From JAGVPT01 sp964384415 (GTDB taxonomy: Bacteria > Bacteroidota > Ignavibacteria > UBA10030 > UBA8401): a stretch of DNA of 27,410 bases. The position numbers and the translations under genes are program-made. Below the pieces are notes generated by a model. It had not been told where the DNA came from. It saw nothing but the letters and a program-made list of their open reading frames with translations, and searched no databases. Where the stretch lies: positions 1 to 27,410 of the forward strand of contig CAYLMV010000053.1 in assembly GCA_964384415.1 (NCBI GenBank), given 5' to 3'. Each line of letters opens with the position of its first letter. Position 1 is the first letter of the stretch. This document shows, piece after piece, positions 1-6,862 of the stretch.

Positions 1-464
1 ACTGCATTCCTGATGTTCTTTTTCCCATGCGAAAGGGCATGCTCGGTCACTTGAGTGAAGAGCGAACCCGTCATCGAGTACGGAAGCACCGTCTCTCCTC
101 CGGCCACGGCACGGATTGTTCTGAGCACGTCTTCCACCGTCGCATTCTTGAGGATAAATCCTTCCGACCCCGCCTGGACAAACTCCAAAATGTCCGACTG
201 CGTGGGAGCAAGCCCCATGCCGATGATTTTGATCTTCGGAAACTCCTTCTTGACAGACCGCGCGACATCCAGGCTGTTCTGGCTGTTCAGGCCCAGATCC
301 ATCAACATCACATGAGGTTTCACGTTGCCCGCCTTTTTCAGCGTGTTCTCCCTTCCGTCGGAAACAGCCACCACTGCCATATCCTTCTGTTTGTTGATCA
401 TGGCGGTTATCCCGTCACGCAGAATACGATTGTCCTCGATCAGAAGTATTCGAATTTTAGCCAT
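1..464 (-). CDS. NarL-type response regulator, receiver domain (partial, continues beyond window start)
   Basis: Reading the minus strand from the ATG at 464 gives MAKIRILLIEDN and an open frame to the window edge, so the C-terminus is missing. About 154 residues are visible. A receiver domain fills residues 4-120: acidic pair E10/D11, phospho-acceptor D56 in LMDLGL, and conserved K106 in FILKN. The Ser/Thr switch position before the fourth loop appears to be Gly84 (IIGMGL), which is unusual and may alter phosphorylation signalling. A LuxR-type HTH would be expected beyond the edge but is not seen. It lies 78 bp downstream of kaiB on the same strand, so it is probably the third gene of the Kai operon and an output or partner protein. 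No good Shine-Dalgarno precedes the ATG. The receiver call is firm; the NarL subfamily is inferred. Confidence 0.85.
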   Translation of the reverse strand, partial: MAKIRILLIEDNRILRDGITAMINKQKDMAVVAVSDGRENTLKKAGNVKPHVMLMDLGLNSQNSLDVARSVKKEFPKIKIIGMGLAPTQSDILEFVQAGSEGFILKNATVEDVLRTIRAVAGGETVLPYSMTGSLFTQVTEHALSHGKKNIRNA

Positions 465-542
465 AGGTATATCCGATATTGATCTACAGCACACAACGAT
501 GGATGTCTTAAGATGCGTCCAGCGACTTTATTCTTGACGTTG

Positions 543-917
543 TTAGTACTTCGCCGCGTTACGTCCTACAAGATCCAATCCAACCAACACACGTTCTGTA
601 TCAGAAAGATCGCCGATAATTTTTCTCACCGGTACTGGTAATTTGCGCTCTAATGTCGGGACCGCGAGAATCTGGTTGTCGCGGGCAAGCTGCGGATGCT
701 CCAAAAGGTTGATCACTTGTATGGTGTACTTGCCCTTCAATTCCTCTTCACAAATGAGTTTGAGATTGTTGAAAGCGGCAACGGCTTTGGGAGTCTCCCC
801 GGCAATATACAAACGCAGCACCCATTTGTCGCTTCTCGCATCTGCAGGCTTTTTCCCCAGATTCGCACGCCGGGGCTTTGACCGGCGGCTGTTCGGCTTT
901 TTTGGTTTCTTTTTCAT
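543..917 (-). CDS. kaiB: KaiB family clock/stress protein
   Basis: The 124-residue product has a basic N-terminal tail of about 30 residues (KKKPKKPNSRRSKPRR) followed by a thioredoxin-like KaiB domain: WVLRLYIAGETPKAVAAFNNL, then EEELKGKYTIQVINLLEHP and the ILAVPTLERKLP segment with the conserved cis-Pro region. KaiB family proteins bind the KaiC hexamer and regulate its phosphorylation and ATPase cycle in the cytoplasm. The gene starts 18 bp after the kaiC stop, with AGGGG about 8 bases before the ATG, so the two are cotranscribed. No kaiA is visible, as is usual outside Cyanobacteria. The lysine/arginine-rich N-terminal extension is longer than in cyanobacterial KaiB (about 100 residues). 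Stop is TAA. Confidence 0.93.
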   Translation of the reverse strand: MKKKPKKPNSRRSKPRRANLGKKPADARSDKWVLRLYIAGETPKAVAAFNNLKLICEEELKGKYTIQVINLLEHPQLARDNQILAVPTLERKLPVPVRKIIGDLSDTERVLVGLDLVGRNAAKY

Positions 918-935
918 TGCGAGTTCCCCTGCAAT

Positions 936-2678
936 CTATTTTGTTCCCGGTTTTGCCGGTTGTTGTCCTGTGCGGGCGTCACTTTTTCGACTCTTAGCCA
1001 TTCTCGCCTTGTCTTGAACGAAACGTTCATTCCTCGCTTTTTCATTCCCGATTTCTTTAAGCGCTTCTGCTTCTTCCGCTTCAAATTGAGATCGCAGCAA
1101 TTGAATCTGTGCCTCCAAAGCCTCACGCTTGCGTGCCAATCCAAATTGTTTTCCTTTGATTTCCTGGTTTCGCGCTAATTGTGCCGCATCGTCTTTCGTC
1201 TCCTGTGATAATCGTGCCGAGCCGGTTAAAACACCTTCCGTGCCGACATAGACATCAACCAACTCTATGCCGTGGCCCGTCAACTTGAACTCCCGAATTT
1301 GATTCGAGTGCTCCATACCGCGCGATTTAAGAACATAGAGTCCCCTGTTGCGTTCGCCTCCGATTTCAATATCACGAAGAAGGAGCCATGTATCTATTAA
1401 TGACGAAATGTACACATCGGTCATCTCCGTCGCATCCCCCCCCGCGTTCGTGAGACTTGTAAAGAACGCCGTAATCCGCTTCATCTTCAAAAAATCCAGA
1501 AGGCGGAGCAACATTGCTTTGACTTCAGATTGGTTATCTCCCGTTACGAATGCATTGATAGGATCAAGAATGACGATGTCGGGTTTAAAGGCGTTGATCA
1601 GTTTGATACTTGTCACGAGGTGGGTTTCCAAACCATAGTGCGTCGGCCGCGTTGCATGGAACTGAAGCAATCCCTTCTTCACCCACGGTTCTAATTGTAT
1701 CCCAATCGATCGCATATTGCGCATGAGCTGGCTGGCAGATTCCTCGAAGGTGAAAAAGAGTACGCGTTCATGTCTTTTGCATGCCGCTTCAACAAACTGC
1801 GAGGCAATGCTCGTCTTGCCCGTACCGGCGGTTCCGGAAACAAGCACCGTGCTGGCCCGGAAATATCCTTTGCCGGAGAGCATCGTATCGAGCCGCGGAA
1901 TGCCGGTCGAAATTCTCTCGAGGGACGAAGAATGATTCAGTCCCAGTGAAGTAACCGGCAAAACCGAAAAACCATCTTCATCAATGAGGAACGGGTACTC
2001 GTTCGTTCCGTGCGTTGAACCGCGGTACTTGACGACCCGCAGCCGCCGTATCGATGCTTGATCGCTCACGCGATGATCGAGCAAGATGACGCAGTCGGAG
2101 ACGTATTCTTCCAACCCTTCGCGAGTAAAACTATTTGTTCCTCGCTCCGCAGTAAGTATTGTTGTTACGCCTTTCTTTTTCAGCCAGCCCAATAACCGGC
2201 GGAGCTCAGCGCGGAGAATGAGAGTATTTGGCAATCCCGAAAAAAGTGTTTCTATCGTGTCCAGCACAACCCGCTTTGCCCCGATACTTTCAATTGCAAG
2301 ATGAATCCTGATAAACAATCCTTCCAAATCGTATTCGCCGCTTTGCTCGAATTCACTCCGATCGATGTGAATGTGTTCGAGCCAGATCTTCTTCTGTTCA
2401 ACCAGTCTGGCCAAATCGAACCCCAGCGATGCAACGTTTGCCGTAAGTTCTTTTTCTGTTTCCTCGAACGACAAAAAGACGCCGGGTTCATTGTATTCTG
2501 TTGCTCCACGGACGAGAAATTCCATGGCGAAGAGGGTCTTACCGCAGCCGGCCCCCCCGCAAACAAGCGTCGGCCTTCCTTTCGGCAATCCGCCGTTTGT
2601 AATGTCATCGAGACCCCTTATGCCGGTGGGAGATTTCGGGAGTTCTTTGAGCTGAATGTGGCGATTAAGAGTCGGCAT
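936..2678 (-). CDS. kaiC: KaiC-like two-domain RecA-type ATPase/autokinase
   Basis: The protein has about 580 residues and two KaiC (RecA-like) domains. CI has Walker A GGAGCGKT at 41-48 and catalytic EE at 72-73. CII has Walker A GTAGTGKT at 282-289 and EE at 312-313. The CII phospho-site region reads YISSLIDT, so the Ser/Thr pair of cyanobacterial KaiC is Ser425-Ser426 here. After the CII domain an extension of about 90 residues, rich in Glu/Lys/Arg/Ala, looks like a coiled coil (about 496-560) with a basic tail. The longest frame begins at a TTG at 2765, but AGAGG sits six bases before the ATG at 2678, so that start is preferred over the ATG at 2684. It leads the kaiC-kaiB-regulator operon. 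In non-cyanobacteria such pairs are linked to stress adaptation rather than a proven circadian clock. Confidence 0.92.
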   Translation of the reverse strand: MPTLNRHIQLKELPKSPTGIRGLDDITNGGLPKGRPTLVCGGAGCGKTLFAMEFLVRGATEYNEPGVFLSFEETEKELTANVASLGFDLARLVEQKKIWLEHIHIDRSEFEQSGEYDLEGLFIRIHLAIESIGAKRVVLDTIETLFSGLPNTLILRAELRRLLGWLKKKGVTTILTAERGTNSFTREGLEEYVSDCVILLDHRVSDQASIRRLRVVKYRGSTHGTNEYPFLIDEDGFSVLPVTSLGLNHSSSLERISTGIPRLDTMLSGKGYFRASTVLVSGTAGTGKTSIASQFVEAACKRHERVLFFTFEESASQLMRNMRSIGIQLEPWVKKGLLQFHATRPTHYGLETHLVTSIKLINAFKPDIVILDPINAFVTGDNQSEVKAMLLRLLDFLKMKRITAFFTSLTNAGGDATEMTDVYISSLIDTWLLLRDIEIGGERNRGLYVLKSRGMEHSNQIREFKLTGHGIELVDVYVGTEGVLTGSARLSQETKDDAAQLARNQEIKGKQFGLARKREALEAQIQLLRSQFEAEEAEALKEIGNEKARNERFVQDKARMAKSRKSDARTGQQPAKPGTK

Positions 2679-2784
2679 CGGCATCCTCTGTCTGGAAGTA
2701 TCCAACAAAACAAAATTTGCCAGGAGGATTTTGGAGTGGTGGTGCAGCTCTTCACTTCCTGTCAAATCTGGATCCGTGGGGGCA

Positions 2785-2790
2785 ATTATA
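2785..2790 (-). promoter_or_regulatory. Possible -10 box for the kai operon
   Basis: On the minus strand the hexamer is a perfect TATAAT within an AT-rich stretch, about 107 bases upstream of the preferred kaiC ATG. No convincing -35 is found at 16-18 bp, so this is only a candidate. Confidence 0.3.
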
Positions 2791-2890
2791 CGTTACAAAA
2801 TAGGAAATGATTTGATATACTGCAACTCAACCGAGCCGTGGGCAGTGGCTGAATTTAGGGAAAACCTCATTAATGAGTATTTATTTGTCA

Positions 2891-3062
2891 TTCTGAAGGA
2901 ATCCCGCTTCCGTGATTCGCGGAAGCGGGAGAAAGTGAATGCCGACACGACGTGTTCCTTCGGAAAGGCATCGTTCGAAGGAGTCCTTTGGACCTTCGGG
3001 AGAATCCATGAGGATGCGGAGATGGATCTTTCTCCCGCCAATCACGACGTGATGCCTTCGGC
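2891..3062. repeat. Structured intergenic segment with several hairpins, repeat-like
   Basis: The 472-bp space between kaiC and the kinase gene holds no credible gene. It has a 10-bp perfect stem (CCCGCTTCCG at 2903-2912 with CGGAAGCGGG at 2920-2929, 7-base loop). A second hairpin at 2976-2998 (CGAAGG...CCTTCG around GTCCTTTGGAC) and a short TTCC-TTC-GGAA motif near 2955-2965 follow. Several chance frames stay open on both strands, as expected for GC-rich repeat DNA. It resembles dispersed intergenic repeats of draft genomes, but only one copy is in the window. It may also contain the terminator of the kinase gene. Confidence 0.45.
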
Positions 3063-3150
3063 AAGAACGGCGGCACTGGGCGAGGTTCTCGCTTTTTGTT
3101 TCTGACACAAGCCGAGCCATGGTCCTTCGTACGAGGGGTTGTACTGCGGG

Positions 3151-4506
3151 CTAGAATCTGAGGGTGAACGTTGTCTTCGCAGCGGGGTCGGAGCTGACCG
3201 AAATCGATCCGCGGTGAAGCCGCATGATCTGCCGTGAAAGACTCAATCCGATTCCGGATCCATTTTGCTTCGTCGTAAAAAATGGAATAAATATCCTCTC
3301 CTGAACATCTTTCGCAATCCCCGGTCCGTTGTCGGTCACTTCAATGATCACCCGCCCCCTTTCCCCCATCCGACCTTCTACTGCAATGGCGCCGTCTGTC
3401 CGATCAGCCAGAGCCTCCGCAGCGTTGCTGAGCAGGTTGATCAGCACCTGCTCGATCAACTCAGGATCCGCGGTGAGTTCCAGGCTGATCGGCTCGACGC
3501 GGGTCGAAAGAGCGATACGCCCCGCACTGAACCTCTCATGCATAAGCTGCTCGACCCTGCGAAACAGGTCCGCGACCGCGATGATGCCGAAACTGGGCCG
3601 CGGAATTCGCGCGAGATTCCGGTACGCATCGACGAAATGCAGCAGCCCCTGACTTCTTTTTTCAATCGTCTCCACCGCCCCGGTTACATCCCTCATCGTT
3701 TCTGCGCTGAGTCGTCCCTGGGACACTCCGTCCGGCGTACCCGGCCTGAGCATCCCGTTGACTGTCGAGGCAAGCGATGAAATAGGCGTAAGCGAATTCA
3801 TGATCTCGTGAGTCAACACCCGGACGAGCCGCTGCCACGCCTCCATCTCTTTTTCGTCAAGCTCGGACTGTATGTTCTGGATGGAGATGAGCATCTGAGA
3901 CTGGCCGCGCAATTTCTGTTCCGTGGCGTACACGATCAGTTGCACTGCTTCGCCGCGCACTTCCAGCTTGACAAGAGATTTTTGGCCGGAAGACAGCTTC
4001 ATCAAAACTTCGACAAGCTCACCGCTGATGCGGCCCAGCGACCTGAGTTCGACGAGCTGATTGACGCCGAGGATTCGTTTTGCAGCATTGTTGATCAGGG
4101 TAACGCTGCCCTCGGGGGTAAATGCAATCAACCCGACGCCGACGTGCTGGATGACCGTCTGCAAATACAACGATTGCTCTTCCTTCTCCTCGCGTATTTT
4201 TTGGAGGTGATCGACTACTTCGCTGAATGCCGTATTCAACTCGTCGAACGATCTGCCCCGTCCCCTGGACGAAAACGATTGGGTAAAATCTCCGTACCGG
4301 ATTGCAAGCAGGAACCGCGTCAGCTCCCGGTTCGTCTTCTCGACAAAATGGATGAGGGCATAGATCTGATAGGCGGCGACAACAAGGACGAGCGCCGATG
4401 TCGCATACAACTCTGTCCGGGTGAGGAGATAGAAGAGGAGAAGAAGGAAGCACGCGAGAACAAGACACCGGACCGTGACGTTGAGCCGGAACGATTTAAA
4501 GCCCAT
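3151..4506 (-). CDS. NtrY-like membrane sensor histidine kinase
   Basis: The protein has 451 residues counted from the ATG at 4506; the longer frame starts at an upstream TTG at 4515. Two N-terminal membrane segments (about residues 12-30 and 36-52) are followed by a HAMP-like linker (about 60-105), a PAS-like region (about 115-200, VGLIAFTPEGSVTLINNAAKRIL), the HisKA H-box LTHEIMNSLTPI with His near 233, and an HATPase domain. That domain has N-box INLLSNAAEAL, G1 DNGPGI, F-box PFFTTK and G2 GSGIGLSL. It should autophosphorylate and donate to the adjacent sigma54-activator regulator. Its start overlaps the regulator's 3' end by 11 bp, so the two are translationally coupled. There is no large periplasmic domain, so the signal is probably sensed in the membrane or cytoplasm. 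Stop is TAG. Confidence 0.9.
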   Translation of the reverse strand: MGFKSFRLNVTVRCLVLACFLLLLFYLLTRTELYATSALVLVVAAYQIYALIHFVEKTNRELTRFLLAIRYGDFTQSFSSRGRGRSFDELNTAFSEVVDHLQKIREEKEEQSLYLQTVIQHVGVGLIAFTPEGSVTLINNAAKRILGVNQLVELRSLGRISGELVEVLMKLSSGQKSLVKLEVRGEAVQLIVYATEQKLRGQSQMLISIQNIQSELDEKEMEAWQRLVRVLTHEIMNSLTPISSLASTVNGMLRPGTPDGVSQGRLSAETMRDVTGAVETIEKRSQGLLHFVDAYRNLARIPRPSFGIIAVADLFRRVEQLMHERFSAGRIALSTRVEPISLELTADPELIEQVLINLLSNAAEALADRTDGAIAVEGRMGERGRVIIEVTDNGPGIAKDVQERIFIPFFTTKQNGSGIGLSLSRQIMRLHRGSISVSSDPAAKTTFTLRF

Positions 4507-5014
4507 ATTTTTCAAACCGTCGATAAAGAGCTGTGCGGGTCAATCCGAGTTCCTTCGCCGTCTGCGTAACATTGCCGCCGTGTTTGGCAAGCGCCTTCTG
4601 GATCACACCTTTTTCGATTTCCTGCAGCTTCGGTTCGACCTTGAGACTCGAATCTTCGTTCGCATCTGTCGATGTGAGGAAGAAGTCCTCGGGCTGGAGG
4701 ATATTGTCTTCACTGAGAATGAGAGCTCGTTCAACGGCGTGCTCAAGTTCACGCACATTCCCGGGCCAGTTATATTGTTGCAGCTTGTTCATGGTCGCCC
4801 GCGGCACTTCGATATGCGGCTTATGGTAACGCAGGCCGTACTTCCCGAGAAAATGCTGAACGAGCAGCGGGATGTCGTCCATTCTGTCACGTAAGGGGGG
4901 CAGGTGAATCTCCACGGTGTTGATCCGATACAAGAGGTCCTGACGAAATTTTTTCTCCTGCACCATCAAAGCGATCGGCATATTCGTCGCTGAGATCAAC
5001 CGGATATCGATGGG
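4496..5014 (-). pseudogene. C-terminal part of sigma54-activator response regulator, separated by in-frame TAG
   Basis: This is the in-frame continuation of the regulator after the TAG at 5015-5017. It carries the rest of the AAA+ domain (PIDIRLISATNMPIALM, then FRQDLLYRINTVEIHLPPLRDR, with the LLYR and PPLRxR sensor region and the NWPGNVRELEH motif) and a C-terminal Fis-type helix-turn-helix (GNVTQTAKELGLTRTALYRRF). No frameshift is present; the reading frame is identical on both sides of the stop. A TTG at 4999 is the first possible restart codon, but a product starting there would lack Walker A and B and the receiver. The DNA-binding end overlaps the kinase start. If the TAG is real and not read through, this half is dead as part of an activator. 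Confidence 0.82.
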
Positions 5015-5872
5015 CTATGCCTTGTTTGACCCGATTCGGGTGACTTCACGGTTCTGGAGGACGGAAAGGAGTTTTGCCTGCATCGCAAGGGGCAGGTTGG
5101 AGATTTCATCGAGGAAGAGCGTTCCCCCCGAAGCCGTTTCAAATCGACCGGCACGAGTTTCCCGGGCATCGGTAAACGATCCTTTGACGTGGCCGAACAA
5201 TTCGCTCTCGAAGAGCCCGGCGCTGAGCGCACCCATGTCGACGGTGATGAATACCTCGGCCGACCGAAGCGAGCGCCGGTGAAGCTCGCGCGCAACGAGC
5301 TCCTTTCCCGTTCCATTCTCACCCAGGATGAGCACGTTTGCGTCTGTTTTCGCGACCTTCTGTATCGCCGCGAAAATTCCCTTCATGGCGTTCGAATTGC
5401 CGATGAACCCGTGGAAGTGATAATCGAGATCGTCCCCCAATTGTCTCTGCCGGGAGCGAAGCTCTTCGACCTGTGTCCGGGATCGGCGGATCGTCATTGC
5501 CGCGGAAAGCGTGGCAAGTAATTTTTCGTTCTGCCACGGTTTTAAGACGAAGTCCGTAGCGCCCGCCTTGATCGCCCTGACGGCCATTTCAACATCGCCG
5601 TACGCCGTAATCAGAACGACGACGGCTTGCGGATCCACTTCGAGTATTTTGTCCAGCCAATAAAATCCCTCCCGGCCGCTGCTCACGTCGCGGGTGAAGT
5701 TCATATCTAAGAGAATGACGTCGTACTCCGCTTCTCTCAGAAGCCCCGGCAGGAGTTTTGGATCGCTTTCGGTTCGGACGGATTGTGCGTGCTGCTTCAG
5801 GTACAATTGAGCTGCCAGCAGCACATCCTTGTCGTCATCGAAGACTATGATGTTACCTAGAGTGGTAGCCAC
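5015..5872 (-). pseudogene. N-terminal part of NtrC-family sigma54-activator response regulator, ends at premature TAG
   Basis: Starts at GTG 5872 (no Shine-Dalgarno seen). The receiver occupies residues 6-122: acidic cluster D12-D14, phospho-acceptor D56 (ILLDMNF), switch T89, K111. The AAA+ sigma54-interaction domain starts near residue 153: Walker A GENGTGKE 184-191, Walker B TLFLDE 251-256. The GAFTGA loop is GSFTDA (231-236), a variant of the sigma54-contact motif. The frame hits TAG right after GSNKA at residue 285, where homologues continue; the next codons read PIDIRLISATN in the same frame. CAG (Gln) to TAG is the simplest origin. Uninterrupted, the gene would span 4496-5872 and give about 458 residues. 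It is paired with the kinase and probably controls the divergent exporter operon. A sequencing error cannot be excluded. Confidence 0.85.
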
Positions 5873-6057
5873 GGGTCGTGTTTCAGAAATAGCTTGAAGA
5901 ATTGAACATGACGCTCCAGGCGGAGCTTGGGAAATTTCGCAGTTTCTTGTGCTTCAATCATGTCGTCCCTTCGGGACTTATCGATGAAACTACTGAGACG
6001 CCGCACTCGCATCTCTTCAAGTTTCTCTTTGGGGGGCGGGAAAGCAGTCAATCATAT

Positions 6058-6073
6058 TGCGAACTTCGTGCCA
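6058..6073 (-). promoter_or_regulatory. Sigma54 (-24/-12) promoter for the regulator-kinase operon
   Basis: On the minus strand the sequence reads TGGCACG-AAGT-TCGCA, matching TGGCACG-N4-TTGCW at 11 of 12 defined positions, with invariant GG and GC at correct spacing. Transcription would start near 6046 and give a leader of about 175 bases before the GTG at 5872. It suggests autoregulation of the sigma54 activator. Confidence 0.65.
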
Positions 6074-6130
6074 GTCGATGTTGCTTAAGAAGCCGTCAAT
6101 TGACCGTTTACACGAAGGAAATATTCTTGC

Positions 6131-6148
6131 ATGTCCGTTTCCGGACAT
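6131..6148. promoter_or_regulatory. Palindromic enhancer candidate for the Fis-type regulator
   Basis: ATGTCCG-TTTC-CGGACAT is a perfect 7-bp inverted repeat. It lies about 80 bp upstream of the minus-strand -12 element and about 92 bp upstream of the plus-strand one, the normal distance for NtrC-family enhancer sites. A further half-site CGGAC is at 6164-6168. It is the best candidate binding site for the HTH of the adjacent regulator. Confidence 0.55.
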
Positions 6149-6217
6149 CTAATGTAACGAAAACGGACGCAATTGCAAGGGGATGTTGATTTTTTGTTTA
6201 ATTTCGCAAGGGAATAT

Positions 6218-6233
6218 TGGCTTGGATGTTGTT
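6218..6233 (+). promoter_or_regulatory. Weak sigma54-like element before the exporter operon
   Basis: TGGCTTG-GATG-TTGTT matches 9 of 12 defined positions of TGGCACG-N4-TTGCW. The -24 GG is present, but the -12 GC is GT. It is the best GG-N10-GC-like match between the palindrome and the ATG at 6292. Position and context support it more than the sequence does. Confidence 0.35.
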
Positions 6234-6291
6234 TCGACTTACCGCATGGAACAAGAATCTTCTGCAACACAACGCAGTTTCGGAGAACGCG

Positions 6292-6747
6292 ATGAAAACA
6301 ACCACGATATTAACAGCCGCACTATTCCTTGTGTCGATTCCGGCGATAGGACAAAGTGACTTGCCTGGAAAGCAATTGGATGGGCCCTATGTTGTTTCAG
6401 AATTCTCTTACACAGATGCCTATCTCCAGAGAGCCTTTAGGAACTACGCGATGGATTTGAATTCAGCCAACGACGGCGTTGTTGAGTCTACGATCGCCTA
6501 TTTGACATTCTTGCATCTCAGCATGCCGCAGGTCGACCTGAAGCGATTCGAAGCGATGATCACCAAACTTGCAGAATTGGGCAGGACGCCGGTCATTCGG
6601 TATAAGGCCTATCTCGCGACTATGGTCTTTGAAAGTCCAGGGTCGTTTGCCGGGGTGCAGAACGCAGGCTATGCCAACAGCAACCAGTTTCTTTACAATG
6701 TTGCGTCGCAGGCTCAAATGACTCTTTTGGGTCAGAACATCAAGTAG
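6292..6747 (+). CDS. Small exported protein of unknown function, first gene of exporter operon
   Basis: The 151-residue product has a clear Sec signal peptide (MKTTTILTAALFLVSIPAIGQS, cleavage likely after about residue 20). The mature part appears mostly alpha-helical (YTDAYLQRAFRNYAMDLNSANDGVVESTIAY...LAELGRTPVIRYKAYLATMVFE), suggesting short helical repeats and a periplasmic location. The ATG at 6292 is chosen because GGAG lies seven bases upstream and the signal peptide begins there; the frame opens further upstream at 6217 without a sensible start. I do not recognise a named family. It is the first gene after the divergent regulatory region and precedes the membrane fusion protein by 115 bp, so it is plausibly induced with the exporter. 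Stop is TAG. Confidence 0.75.
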   Translation: MKTTTILTAALFLVSIPAIGQSDLPGKQLDGPYVVSEFSYTDAYLQRAFRNYAMDLNSANDGVVESTIAYLTFLHLSMPQVDLKRFEAMITKLAELGRTPVIRYKAYLATMVFESPGSFAGVQNAGYANSNQFLYNVASQAQMTLLGQNIK

Positions 6748-6862
6748 GCTGATGCCGTAGTAGGTTTCAGGAACGACAACGAGTGGTAGGCTCAAGTCGT
6801 CATTGAACAGAAAAAGCCGACATTAGGCCGCGAACCAAGAATGATAGCGCAGTCTTAAATAG

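Noticed and set aside
2656..3105. 149-codon plus-strand frame across the kaiC upstream region
   Set aside because: It runs antisense to the kaiC start and through the hairpin repeats, with no family resemblance.
5857..6051. 64-codon minus-strand frame upstream of the regulator
   Set aside because: It overlaps the regulator start, has no ribosome site, would begin about at the predicted sigma54 transcript start, and resembles no family; most likely chance.
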